64,000 nucleotides of DNA from HNR sp040400085 (GCA_040400085.1 JBBAQX010000018.1:1-64000), one strand, 5' to 3'; counted from the stretch's first letter, positions 25,427 through 33,393 are shown. Notes: a model not told the origin generated them from the letters alone. Program-made: numbers and translations.

Positions 25427-25477
25427 TGAGTATTTTTCTCACGGTTGATGATTTCTGTTTGATTTTGAGAAAAATAC
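25427..25477. promoter_or_regulatory. Paired operator-like motif in inverted orientation
   Basis: GTATTTTTCTCA at 25430-25441 and its exact reverse complement at 25466-25477, separated by 24 bases. The first lies in TGAG-N7-CTCA (25427-25441). The same motif with one change overlaps the repressor promoter at 24024-24036. It sits between the two promoter-hairpin units, just upstream of the second. Likely binding sites for the repressor. Confidence 0.6.
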
Positions 25478-25486
25478 CTGATCAGC

Positions 25487-25564
25487 TTGAATTAGTTGAT
25501 GATAATCGGGTAATGTTTATAACGAGCTCCTACCGGTGTATCTACACCAGGTCAGGAGCTTTTG
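25487..25564 (+). promoter_or_regulatory. Promoter-hairpin unit, copy B
   Basis: TTGAAT (25487-25492), 18-base spacer, TAATGT (25511-25516), start about 25523, then a hairpin (25525-25538 with 25545-25560) and TTTT. Compared with copy A the hairpin arms differ in several places yet still pair, so the fold rather than the sequence seems kept. Confidence 0.6.
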
Positions 25565-25637
25565 ACGTTAACCGGCGATGTGCATTGTCATGAGGTCGGC
25601 CGCTTTCGTCGGCTCTCATCACATTCAGCCTTAACCT

Positions 25638-25668
25638 AAACGCCCCGATACTCGGGGCGTTTCTTTTA
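25638..25668 (+). terminator. Terminator just before the tail operon
   Basis: Perfect 10-bp stem AAACGCCCCG (25638-25647 with 25653-25662) followed by TTTCTTTTA. It ends 33 bases before the first tail gene. I see no clear promoter between it and that gene, so tail expression may depend on read-through. Confidence 0.8.
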
Positions 25669-25700
25669 CCCCGTGGCATTGCCGCGATGAAAGGGCGGTC

Positions 25701-26099
25701 ATGACCCAAATAATCATTTTTCCTGATTCCGAGGCGAAGATCATTGAGTATCTCCGAACTCAGCTAGAGGCGCGCGGCGAAAATCTGCCCGTTGGCCGTT
25801 GGCATACCCGTTCGGAGCCTGCCGAACGATTGCGGGTATCCCGCATCGGCGGCAATGCGCGGAACCTTGTTACTGACTCCGCCCTCATCCAGATCGAGAT
25901 CTGGGCGTCGGACTTGGCCCGTGGCTCACAGTTGGCGGCGTTAACTCGGGCCTTACTGCTGGCTTCGCCAAGGACTTCGGACGAAGTCATTCGCGCGGAA
26001 GACGTTACCGGCCCGGCACTCATCACTCCGGAAGGTACTGATGATCCTCGTCACCTTTTTGAGGTCCAGCTCGACTTCCGCGGCACGGCAAGCGACTAA
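25701..26099 (+). CDS. Tail terminator protein
   Basis: 132 residues. Small alpha/beta protein in the position of the siphophage tail terminator, directly before the major tail protein; the pattern FPDSEAKIIEYLRTQL ... RLRVSRIGGNARNLVTDSALIQIEIWA is typical of such actinophage proteins. In phages it caps the finished tail tube at the head side. Its retention without head genes fits a headless tail whose length still has to be closed. First gene of the operon, ribosome site GAAAGGG. Confidence 0.72.
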   Translation: MTQIIIFPDSEAKIIEYLRTQLEARGENLPVGRWHTRSEPAERLRVSRIGGNARNLVTDSALIQIEIWASDLARGSQLAALTRALLLASPRTSDEVIRAEDVTGPALITPEGTDDPRHLFEVQLDFRGTASD

Positions 26100-26192
26100 C
26101 AACATCCCACCGATGATCATCAACTAATCACACATTCTTATCCTCCAGTTCACCCATTCAAGGTCAGCGCAACAACCGAAAAGGAAACAAAA

Positions 26193-26771
26193 ATGGGCAA
26201 TTCAGCCTCCAACGTAATTTCAGGAACCCCTCTCGCCTCCGGCGGCATTCTCGTGGCTCCGGCAGGGACCAAGGTTCCCGCCGGTATCAGTGATGCACCC
26301 GCCGCAGCATTTGTTGTTGCCGGCTACATCGGTGAAGAGGGCATCGTGGAGGGCGGCGAGCGTTCCACCGAGAAGATCAAGGCTTGGGGCGGTGACACGG
26401 TGAAGGTCGTGCAGACCGAGCACTCGCTCACTTACGCTTTTACCTTCATCGAGACGATGAACACATCGGTTCTGCAGTCGGTATACGGACCCTCGAACGT
26501 GTCCAAGAAGGCGGCGACAGCTTCCACCGGAACAATCCATGAGGTTGCAATCACCGGAGACGCCCTGCCTCGTCAGGCATACGTCTTCGAGGTGAAGGAT
26601 GGCAACTCGCGCATCCGCATCGTTGTCCCCGAGGGCCAGATCACGCAGGTCGGCGAGGTTACTTACTCAGACAGCACGCTCGTCGGTTATGCAGTGACCG
26701 TTGAGTGCTTCCCCGATGCCCAGGGCGTCAAGGCGCGCAAGTACCTGGACAACGGTATCAAGGTGGCCTAA
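26193..26771 (+). CDS. Major tail protein
   Basis: 192 residues, beta-rich, full-looking. Segments such as GYIGEEGIVEGGERSTEKIKAWGGDTVKVVQTEHSLTYAFTF (about 47-88) and a closing ECFPDAQGVKARKYL match the tube protein family of actinobacterial siphophages. It would polymerise into the hexameric rings of the tail tube. Strong ribosome site AAAAGGAAAC. Two hairpins follow directly, usual after this highly expressed gene. Confidence 0.82.
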   Translation: MGNSASNVISGTPLASGGILVAPAGTKVPAGISDAPAAAFVVAGYIGEEGIVEGGERSTEKIKAWGGDTVKVVQTEHSLTYAFTFIETMNTSVLQSVYGPSNVSKKAATASTGTIHEVAITGDALPRQAYVFEVKDGNSRIRIVVPEGQITQVGEVTYSDSTLVGYAVTVECFPDAQGVKARKYLDNGIKVA

Positions 26772-26780
26772 GGGTCTCGT

Positions 26781-26816
26781 GGGTTGAGCATCCGTCAATT
26801 GAGGGATGCTCAACCC
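26781..26816 (+). terminator. Hairpin after the major tail gene (first)
   Basis: Perfect 13-bp stem GGGTTGAGCATCC (26781-26793 with 26804-26816), loop of 10 bases, no T tract. Probably a partial terminator or RNA-stabilising element that sets the ratio of tube protein to later proteins. Confidence 0.65.
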
Positions 26817-26825
26817 CCACATTCT

Positions 26826-26868
26826 CCGGGGCGTGAGGTCCTCCTGCGCTGGCCACCTCATGCCCCGG
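26826..26868 (+). terminator. Hairpin after the major tail gene (second)
   Basis: 14-bp stem with one G-U pair (26826-26839 with 26855-26868), 15-base loop, no T tract. It stands directly behind the first hairpin and before the chaperone gene. Confidence 0.6.
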
Positions 26869-26916
26869 TACTACACACATCTTCAGAGTCAGCGCGCTTT
26901 ATGAAAGGCCAGTGCA

Positions 26917-27222
26917 ATGGTTTACACAGTTCCCGAATCTAAGAAGTCCCTCAAGCAGAACCGCTTTGAGTTCAGCATCGACGGTGCCCGTTTTGAGCTA
27001 CCGAAGTTCAAATTCTTGCCGATCGAGAAGATCGAAGCTCTTGACGCTTCGGAAACGAGCGGACAATTCTCTACGATGCTTGCGCTCTTCGGGCAGCCCG
27101 ATACCGCGATTGGTAAGGCGCTGCGCACCCTCGATATCGAGCAGTTTACCGATCTATTTTCCGCGTGGCAGAAGGATTCCGGGGTGACCGTGGGGGAATC
27201 CGAGGCCTCCGCGAACTCCTAA
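26917..27222 (+). CDS. Tail assembly chaperone, short form
   Basis: 101 residues. Equivalent of the G protein of lambda: binds the tape measure during tail assembly and is not part of the particle. The N-terminal half (RFEFSIDGARFELPKFKFLPIEKIEALD) is typical for actinophage chaperones. Near its end the codons GTG GGG GAA contain GGGGGAA (27192-27198), where a minus-one shift leads into the next frame. Made in excess over the long form in known systems. Confidence 0.78.
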   Translation: MVYTVPESKKSLKQNRFEFSIDGARFELPKFKFLPIEKIEALDASETSGQFSTMLALFGQPDTAIGKALRTLDIEQFTDLFSAWQKDSGVTVGESEASANS

Positions 27223-27578
27223 ACGAGTACCCGGAGGCCATCGAGTATGACCTGATCACACTCGGCCTGCGGCTCAGCGATCTCGGCTCGGAGCGGCTGT
27301 CGTGGCGCGACCTACTCGTCATCGTGACGCGTATGCCACCACACCGCTCCGCGCTGGCGAACGAGCGCACGCCCGAAGACGCGAGTTGGACCCTCAGCAA
27401 CCACCTTCTTGCGGAGGCAATCGACTCGTTACGCCTGCAGCTGTGGGCAAAAACAAAGGATGCACAGCGAAATCGCAACCGTCCGAAACCTATACCAAGA
27501 CCGGGGCGCAGACCGGAAAAAATCGGCAAGAAACCCTTGCCACTCGACTCAATGCGTGACTGGCTTGGCTGGTCGTAG
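26917..27578 (+). CDS. Tail assembly chaperone, long form by minus-one frameshift
   Basis: The second frame (open to 27578) lies one base back from the first, the minus-one relation used by nearly all siphophages for the GT-type chaperone. After the shift at about 27192-27198 the product continues IRGLRELLNEYPEAIEYDL, a typical second-part sequence, to a total of about 220 residues. An ATG at 27165 inside the overlap lacks a ribosome site, so independent translation is less likely. The basic C-terminus (RNRPKPIPRPGRRPEKIGKK) may contact the tape measure. Confidence 0.7.
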
Positions 27579-27587
27579 GAGGGACTC

Positions 27588-29177
27588 ATGGCGATAAGCC
27601 TCGAAGTAAGTATTATCAATCCCGGAAAAATCACCGATGCCATAATCGATGCGTTGAAGGGCGCTGCACAATCGGTGGAGAAAGAAGCCGAAAATCTCGG
27701 CGAGAAGCTGATGGACGGGCTCGGCAAAAAAGTTGAAGAAGCAGGAGCCAGCCTGGGAGAAAAGCTGCTTGCAGGTTTATTTCAGGCGTTCGAAGCCGTT
27801 GGTGACGGTTTGTGGAAGGTTATTGGCGATCCGATAAACCAGGGCCTTAGCTCGATGGATGCTCTTGCCCAAGAAAATACTGCCCTGGTTAGAGGATCGT
27901 TCGAAAGTTTAGGAGCCAGTATTCTCGGGTCTTTGACCGCGATGAGTGCCGGTGTGACCGACAGTTTTATCGGTGCGCTTGAAGGATGCAAGCAAGGCAT
28001 CGCTGCTGTTACGGGTGCCCTGCAGGGCGCTATTCAGGGGATTAAGGTTGGTCTTGCCGAAGCAATTGGGTTAGTGGGGCAGCTAATCACCGCGTTCGGG
28101 CTAGCCGCTTTAGCAGCATCAGACTTAGCCGGGCTTATTGCGCTAGCAGGTTCAGGTGGCGAAAAAGAGGATGAGGGATTTAAATTCAATGGAATTCTTT
28201 CCAGCTTAGGCGAGATTGCAAGTGCTATCCCGCATCCGGTAGGTCAGATTATTGGTGCTGTTCTTTCAATTTACGGTGCTATCTTTCAGTTCTTCGAGGA
28301 GACTGATGAAGGAAAAGAAATTTGGGCAGGCTTCGTCTCATGGATAGAGCAGACGCTTACAGACTTTGCGGTTTTTCTTGTAACTGATTTTGTTCCTGGA
28401 GTCCTCGAGGCTTGGGAAGGAATAAAACAATTTTTTTCCGATATGTATCACAACTATATCGAACCTATAATTCAGGGATTCATAATAGCTCTGCTGGTTT
28501 TAGGCGCAATTTTTAATTTTCTCTATGAAAACTTTATACGACCTGTAATTGATGCCATTGTGACAAAATGGCGAGAATTCTACGAGGGAAACATTCAGCC
28601 CATTATTGAGGCTATCAAGGGAAAGCTGAACGAAGCGGGCGGTGCTTTTCGGAGGCTGTGGGATGAGAATGTGCAGCCAGTGGTGGACAAGCTCAAGGGT
28701 GGCCTTGAATCGTTAGGCAATACTGTACGAGAGATTTTCTCGGGAATTGCCGGGTTTGTAGGAAGCGCTTTTAATGGCCTTATCGACAAAATTCGGGGAC
28801 CAATAAATACAATTATTGATTTTGTCAATAAAATGATTGATAAAATTAATGGAATTAAAATAGACATTCCTGAAATCGCTCGAGCTTTTTTTGGAGGAGC
28901 TTCAAGCTTTAGTTTTGACATCCCCAAGATCCCCAAGCTGGCAAAGGGCGGCATCGTCGAAGCCCAGCCCGGCGGAATCCTTGCCAACATCGGTGAGGGC
29001 CGCTACGACGAGGCGGTCATCCCGCTGACCCCGCAGTTCATGAGCGCGTTGGCCGGCGGCGGCAATAGCGGACGCAACGTCACGGTCGAGCAGCACATCA
29101 CGACGGTTCAGGATGACCCGCGAATTCAGATGCGACAGTGGTCGCGCGAAGCAGGAAGGGCGATGAGTCTCGCATGA
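27588..29177 (+). CDS. Tail tape measure protein (short)
   Basis: 529 residues, much shorter than the 1000 or more usual in siphophages; by the common rule of about 0.15 nm per residue the tail would be near 80 nm. Helical, with hydrophobic stretches at about 150-190 and 295-325, and a Gly-rich end (AKGGIVEAQPGGILANIGEGRYDEAVIPLTP) typical of tape measures. The middle (nt 28150-28900) is distinctly AT-rich compared with both ends, suggesting mosaic exchange. Its stop overlaps the next start (ATGA). Confidence 0.85.
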   Translation: MAISLEVSIINPGKITDAIIDALKGAAQSVEKEAENLGEKLMDGLGKKVEEAGASLGEKLLAGLFQAFEAVGDGLWKVIGDPINQGLSSMDALAQENTALVRGSFESLGASILGSLTAMSAGVTDSFIGALEGCKQGIAAVTGALQGAIQGIKVGLAEAIGLVGQLITAFGLAALAASDLAGLIALAGSGGEKEDEGFKFNGILSSLGEIASAIPHPVGQIIGAVLSIYGAIFQFFEETDEGKEIWAGFVSWIEQTLTDFAVFLVTDFVPGVLEAWEGIKQFFSDMYHNYIEPIIQGFIIALLVLGAIFNFLYENFIRPVIDAIVTKWREFYEGNIQPIIEAIKGKLNEAGGAFRRLWDENVQPVVDKLKGGLESLGNTVREIFSGIAGFVGSAFNGLIDKIRGPINTIIDFVNKMIDKINGIKIDIPEIARAFFGGASSFSFDIPKIPKLAKGGIVEAQPGGILANIGEGRYDEAVIPLTPQFMSALAGGGNSGRNVTVEQHITTVQDDPRIQMRQWSREAGRAMSLA

Positions 29178-30001
29178 TTGTTCAATTAGGTGATCTGGTT
29201 TTGCCAGATACAGCCGTTCGGGGGTGGCTCTTTTCGAGCCTCACCGATTGGTATTCTCTCTCGGGTGTGAAAGCCCCGGTCAACGAAAGGCCCCAGTCAC
29301 ACGGGGCCTTTGGTGTTTCTAAGGGGTTTCGGGCCTCGGCCGCGGTGAGTTTCACCGCCCACTATCTCGCTGAATCCGAGGACGAACTCCTCGGGGCCTT
29401 CGACGATATCCTCGCGGTGGCCAATAGCGGGGTGGTGCCGCTTCGCGTGACGGATGCTCGTGGCACCACCGAGCGAATGGTGAGCGTGCGGGCAACTGAC
29501 GTCGAGGACTATCGTGGACGAACATCCGCGTCCATTGATGTCGACTGCCTGGCGAGAGATCCGCGTCGGTATTCGGTTGATGACTCCTGGCTCGAAACAT
29601 TCCCTCCGACAGAGAGCAGCGGACTCGTGTGGCCGGTCGTGTGGCCTGCCACCTGGGCGGATGAGGGGTCGTCGAGCGGGCGCATCGAGCTGGTGAATCG
29701 GGGCGTGATCGAATCTGCCCCGACCTACCGCCTACACGGAGGGTTCAGCACCGCGCTGCTCACCGATGTGGATAGCGCTCGCCGGATCGGGCTTGACTAT
29801 GCCGTGAGGCAGGGGTCTTTCGTGGAGATCGACTTTGCGCGGCGCACCGCGGTTATCGATGGGCAATCGGATGTTTCGCGCTACCTGGTCCATCGCGAAT
29901 GGTGGACCGTGGGTGCCCGGTCATCCGTGAGAACACAGTTCGACGTGACGAAAGCGATTGGCGAGCCGCGATTGCAAGGGAAAGTGAGGTCGGCCTGGTG
30001 A
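29174..30001 (+). CDS. Distal tail protein
   Basis: 275 residues from the ATG at 29174, which overlaps the tape measure stop; an earlier in-frame start at 29138 lies inside the tape measure gene. Position right after the tape measure and the beta-rich N-terminus (MIVQLGDLVLPDTAVRGWLFSSLTDWYS) fit a Dit-type hub that joins the tail tube to the tip. The C-terminus ends with a segment typical of Dit galectin-like domains (AVRQGSFVEIDFARRTAVIDG). Confidence 0.75.
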   Translation: MIVQLGDLVLPDTAVRGWLFSSLTDWYSLSGVKAPVNERPQSHGAFGVSKGFRASAAVSFTAHYLAESEDELLGAFDDILAVANSGVVPLRVTDARGTTERMVSVRATDVEDYRGRTSASIDVDCLARDPRRYSVDDSWLETFPPTESSGLVWPVVWPATWADEGSSSGRIELVNRGVIESAPTYRLHGGFSTALLTDVDSARRIGLDYAVRQGSFVEIDFARRTAVIDGQSDVSRYLVHREWWTVGARSSVRTQFDVTKAIGEPRLQGKVRSAW

Positions 30002-31128
30002 CAACCTGGTATGTATTTGAGACGCTCACTGGCCGCATCCTGAGCGAATTTGTGCCGCTGAACGGGTCGTGGGATTCGCGACTGAACGAACCCGACAAGG
30101 TGGACGTTTCGATCGCGCTTTACGATCCGCTCGAACGAGAACGCGATTGGCGAAATCTTGCTCTTCCGTGGAAACATTCGCTTGCTGTAGAAGAGTCGGG
30201 CCGACTGTATGGTGGGCCTATCCAGCCGCATGCCTACGACGATAATGCACAGACGCTCAAGATCACCGCGCTGGGGATTGAGTCGGTTTTTGATCGTAGG
30301 ACGGTTCTTCCTTTGGCAGCGTTGACGACCCCGCTGGTGACGGCGGCCGGGGTTTCTAACCCAGCTTTGGCGACCAGTATTCGGGGTGTTGACCTCGGGA
30401 CGATCGCTAAAAAGCTGTTGCAACAAGCTATGTCCTGGCCCGGGTCGGGGTTGCCAATTGTGTTCGAGGCTGATCGGGCCGGGATTCATACTTGGTCGTG
30501 CAAAGCGATCGAACAGGTGAAGCTGATGGACGCGATCGATAAGCTCACCGATCTCGAAAACGGACCCGATTATGCCTTCCGCTTGGAACGCGCCGACTCG
30601 TCCCGGTTCGAGTGGCACTTCGTGACGGGGACCCAGACTCAGCCTCGGCTGCAATCCGTTGGCTCGCACACGTGGGATCTCTCCGCGGAGAACGCGTCGG
30701 GCTCCGGTCTAGCGGTGACCACGAATGCCGGCAAGATGGGTTCGCTAGCCTGGGCAACCACCGGTGGAAGCTCCAGTGCCGCGTTGGCATCACGCCAATA
30801 CGATGCGACCCTCGTGGCCCAGGGGTATCCGCTGCTCGAGCTGATTGGCTCGTCGCAGTCTGGGGTCACCCAGCAGGCCGTGCTGGACGGGGTTGCCCTG
30901 GCGCAACTGCGGACGTCACGTAAGCCGTCGGAATTTTGGTCGTTCGAGGCATCCCTCAGCGAGGTTCCATCGTTGCAGGAATACAGGGTCGGTGACCTCT
31001 GCTCCGTGACAGTTCAGGATGACCCGTATATTCCAGATCAGACATACGCTCGCAGGATCGTAGCCCTCTCGGGAGACGAACAAGGAGATTGGGTCAAGAT
31101 TACGTGTGGGGAGGTTTACGATGGCTGA
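29998..31128 (+). CDS. Tail tip / Tal-like minor tail protein
   Basis: 376 residues from GTG 29998, whose bases overlap the previous stop. It follows Dit and shows the ReqiPepy6/Gp37-like pattern (TTWYVFETLTGRILSEFVPLNGSWDSRLNEPDKVDVSI; later KSVLEL-like LLQQAMSWPG). Such proteins form the tail-tip hub to which receptor-binding proteins attach. No peptidase motif is seen in it. Overlaps the next gene by eight bases. Confidence 0.72.
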   Translation: MTTWYVFETLTGRILSEFVPLNGSWDSRLNEPDKVDVSIALYDPLERERDWRNLALPWKHSLAVEESGRLYGGPIQPHAYDDNAQTLKITALGIESVFDRRTVLPLAALTTPLVTAAGVSNPALATSIRGVDLGTIAKKLLQQAMSWPGSGLPIVFEADRAGIHTWSCKAIEQVKLMDAIDKLTDLENGPDYAFRLERADSSRFEWHFVTGTQTQPRLQSVGSHTWDLSAENASGSGLAVTTNAGKMGSLAWATTGGSSSAALASRQYDATLVAQGYPLLELIGSSQSGVTQQAVLDGVALAQLRTSRKPSEFWSFEASLSEVPSLQEYRVGDLCSVTVQDDPYIPDQTYARRIVALSGDEQGDWVKITCGEVYDG

Positions 31129-31708
31129 TCCACGTGCGCCGTATGAGGACTATCGTGTGGTGACCTCTGAGCTTGGTGTGCTTCGTCAAGAGCTTCGACT
31201 CCAGCGGTCTGGGTCGCCCGGTTCGTGGTCTGGGGTCGAAACGGGTATTGCTGCTCAGAGTGGCCTCATACAGACAGCTGCTTTTGCCGCGCCAGCGTCA
31301 GCGCTTGCGCCGACAGCTGCTGGAGTGCCTGACCTGCTCGTCTCGCTTGAGACGGATGCCTGGACTCAGGAAACGATCACCGCGCCTCTTCTTAATCCAC
31401 AGAACCTCGCCGTCGTGACCTTTGTGGTCTCCGGCGAGATTGCGGATGTGTCGGACGCAGCTGACGAGACAATCGCCTACCTCACGATTGAGGTCGACGG
31501 CGAGGTCGTGAGCCGCTCGCGCCTCGACATTGTTGACGACGCCTTACCGCAGGGCTGGCCTGGGACAACTTTCTCGAGGGTGTGTACTGCGGTCGTTAAC
31601 GGCGTCGATGAGGCCGAGGTGCGTGTGCAGGTTGACGCTTTCACCGCAGCGGAAGAACCGACGCCTCTCGCCCTGACCGGGCTGACCGTCACAAATACTC
31701 ACAACTGA
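31121..31708 (+). CDS. Minor tail / baseplate-associated protein
   Basis: 195 residues from ATG 31121. The N-terminal 35 residues (YEDYRVVTSELGVLRQELRLQRSG) look like a short coiled coil, followed by a beta-rich domain with SLETDAWTQETITAPLL. It sits between the tip hub and the receptor-binding protein, a common place for small structural tip proteins. I do not recognise a specific family. Confidence 0.6.
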   Translation: MADPRAPYEDYRVVTSELGVLRQELRLQRSGSPGSWSGVETGIAAQSGLIQTAAFAAPASALAPTAAGVPDLLVSLETDAWTQETITAPLLNPQNLAVVTFVVSGEIADVSDAADETIAYLTIEVDGEVVSRSRLDIVDDALPQGWPGTTFSRVCTAVVNGVDEAEVRVQVDAFTAAEEPTPLALTGLTVTNTHN

Positions 31709-31732
31709 TTTGAACGAACGATTGGAAAAACA

Positions 31733-32782
31733 ATGACACTTCGGAATACTTTCCCGAGCGGCCTGCCGACTGGGCTGCCGATTCTTGACACGCGCCTTGC
31801 TCTTTCTGGGCTCATCGCACGTGATATTACTGGGCAGCCCCGGCTGGGGTTGCTCCCTGACTCGCTCGATCCTGTTGTGACGGGTACCTCGTCGATGGCT
31901 TACCAGGTTGGACCGTTCCGCGCGGTGACCTCGCGTGGGGGACTTGGGGTTGAGCTGGTCGCAAACGATGGGGCGGTCAAGGTTGATACGACGGCTGCGC
32001 CCTCGACCAATGCCCGGCTTGACGTGATTTACGTGCAGCCTCGGTTTAGTTTGGACGGGGATGCGACTGACTTTCCGACTATTGGTGTGGTTCAGGGCGC
32101 TACCGCGCCGGTGGCCTCACTCGTGAGGCCACCGATGCCTGCGGGGGCGCTGATTCTTGCCGTGGCGCAGGTATCGTTTGGGGCCACAAGCACGGCTGGG
32201 AGCGGTGTGGTGATCACGCAGCTTGCGCCGTATACGGCGGCTAACGGCGGGACCGTTGTTGTGCGGGACGTTAGCGACTTGAACGGTTGGGCACCGCATA
32301 ACAATAGCCGGGCCTATACCCTTGCCGACGGGATTGAATACGTGAGACACAATGGAGTATGGAAAGGATATTCCAGCGTTGTGCGTCACTTTACGGCTAA
32401 CTACCGGATGGTAGCGGGGTGGAACGTGTTCTCGACTTCGTCTTGGTGGCAAACCCAGGGTTCAACGAATGTTGGTTGGACTACAGGCATGGTTGCGCCA
32501 GTCGAAGGGCTTTATGAAGTGGAAGCAGGCTTCCATCTGAATTCAATCCACACGGTTATTGTTGGCCTCAAGCTAAATGACACTGTGGCTCAAGCAACAG
32601 GATTTATTGCCGGTTCTACGATCACTGGCAATAGCGGATGGACTTCTGGAATTGTATCGAGGCAGATCCGTTTGAAGACGGGCGACGTGATTACCCCCGC
32701 GGCATACGTACAAACCGTGCCGTCGGTAAATGTTGCAACTGGGCCTCAAACGTATTGCAGTTTGAGGTTTGTCGGTGTCTGA
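31733..32782 (+). CDS. Receptor-binding tail protein with C1q-like C-terminal domain
   Basis: 349 residues. Residues 1 to about 220 resemble the attachment part of actinophage minor tail proteins (NARLDVIYVQPRF, a Gly/Ala-rich linker). Residues 220-349 form a separate domain (MVAPVEGLYEVEAGFHLN ... KLNDTVAQATGF ... RQIRLKTGDVITPAAYVQ) with the strand pattern of a C1q/TNF-like jelly roll, frequent at the tips of phage fibres. This part has lower GC than the first half, consistent with domain exchange. It would decide which cells are bound. Confidence 0.7.
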   Translation: MTLRNTFPSGLPTGLPILDTRLALSGLIARDITGQPRLGLLPDSLDPVVTGTSSMAYQVGPFRAVTSRGGLGVELVANDGAVKVDTTAAPSTNARLDVIYVQPRFSLDGDATDFPTIGVVQGATAPVASLVRPPMPAGALILAVAQVSFGATSTAGSGVVITQLAPYTAANGGTVVVRDVSDLNGWAPHNNSRAYTLADGIEYVRHNGVWKGYSSVVRHFTANYRMVAGWNVFSTSSWWQTQGSTNVGWTTGMVAPVEGLYEVEAGFHLNSIHTVIVGLKLNDTVAQATGFIAGSTITGNSGWTSGIVSRQIRLKTGDVITPAAYVQTVPSVNVATGPQTYCSLRFVGV

Positions 32783-33240
32783 TGAGAAGGCCCGTGGATG
32801 CACTAGCATGGCCGCTCAGCTTGTCACGAGTGAGGGCTGAGTTCGGCCCATCTAGGAACCCAAAAATGATGGGTGCGCTCAAAGCGGTGGCGACACACAG
32901 CGGCATGGACTTCCGAGCATCCCTCGGCGAAGCGATCCCCTCCGCCGGACCCGGAACCGTGATCCACGCGAAACAAGACCAATTTGGTGGTCTCTACATA
33001 TGCGTGAATCACGGTTCCGGAGTGATCACCTGGTACTGGCATCTCGACGCTTTCTCCGTCAGCGAGGGTGACGAAGTTGTGGCAGGCCAAAAACTCGGAG
33101 CGGCCGGAAGGACGGGGCTTACCTCGGATGTGCATCTGCACTTCGAGGTGCGGGTGGATGGGATCCCACGTAACCCGAGGGAATTGGTTGGTGCGGCATC
33201 CGCAATCGAGGGGCGCACCTGTCGGTCCACGAATAGATGA
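32782..33240 (+). CDS. M23 family peptidoglycan endopeptidase
   Basis: 152 residues from ATG 32782, whose A overlaps the previous TGA; a longer frame to 32638 is a shadow of the receptor gene. Zinc ligands are visible: H39 and D43 in HSGMDF and H118/H120 in HLHFE, with H87 in WYWHLDA. No signal peptide. Cleaves peptide cross-bridges in the cell wall. Placed after the receptor-binding gene it may be a tail-tip lysin for wall penetration or part of the lysis set. Confidence 0.85.
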   Translation: MRRPVDALAWPLSLSRVRAEFGPSRNPKMMGALKAVATHSGMDFRASLGEAIPSAGPGTVIHAKQDQFGGLYICVNHGSGVITWYWHLDAFSVSEGDEVVAGQKLGAAGRTGLTSDVHLHFEVRVDGIPRNPRELVGAASAIEGRTCRSTNR

Positions 33241-33300
33241 TCCGTATGCGGTGCGTCACCGATTCGGGTCGAACCAGCACGGCTTAACGAAAGGAGTCTG

Positions 33301-33393
33301 ATGCTACGACGCTTGAAACATTTCTGCGGGTTCTGCCCTCGACAGAAATTGGGATACCGGTGTAACGGGAAAGACGGGAGGTGCGGCTGGTGA
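33301..33393 (+). CDS. 30-residue cysteine-rich peptide
   Basis: ATG preceded by AAAGGAG at a proper distance. The product has FCGFCPRQKLGYRC and RCGW: four cysteines in a zinc-ribbon-like arrangement and many basic residues. The stop codon overlaps the GTG of the next gene (GTGA), as expected for a real gene in this packed operon. Function unknown. Confidence 0.55.
   Translation: MLRRLKHFCGFCPRQKLGYRCNGKDGRCGW

Noticed and set aside
25326..25564. CRISPR-like array
   Set aside because: Only two copies, 162 bases apart, containing promoter and terminator elements; no Cas genes.
32638..32781. N-terminal extension of the M23 peptidase
   Set aside because: It overlaps the receptor-binding gene in another frame; ATG 32782 overlapping the stop is the natural start.
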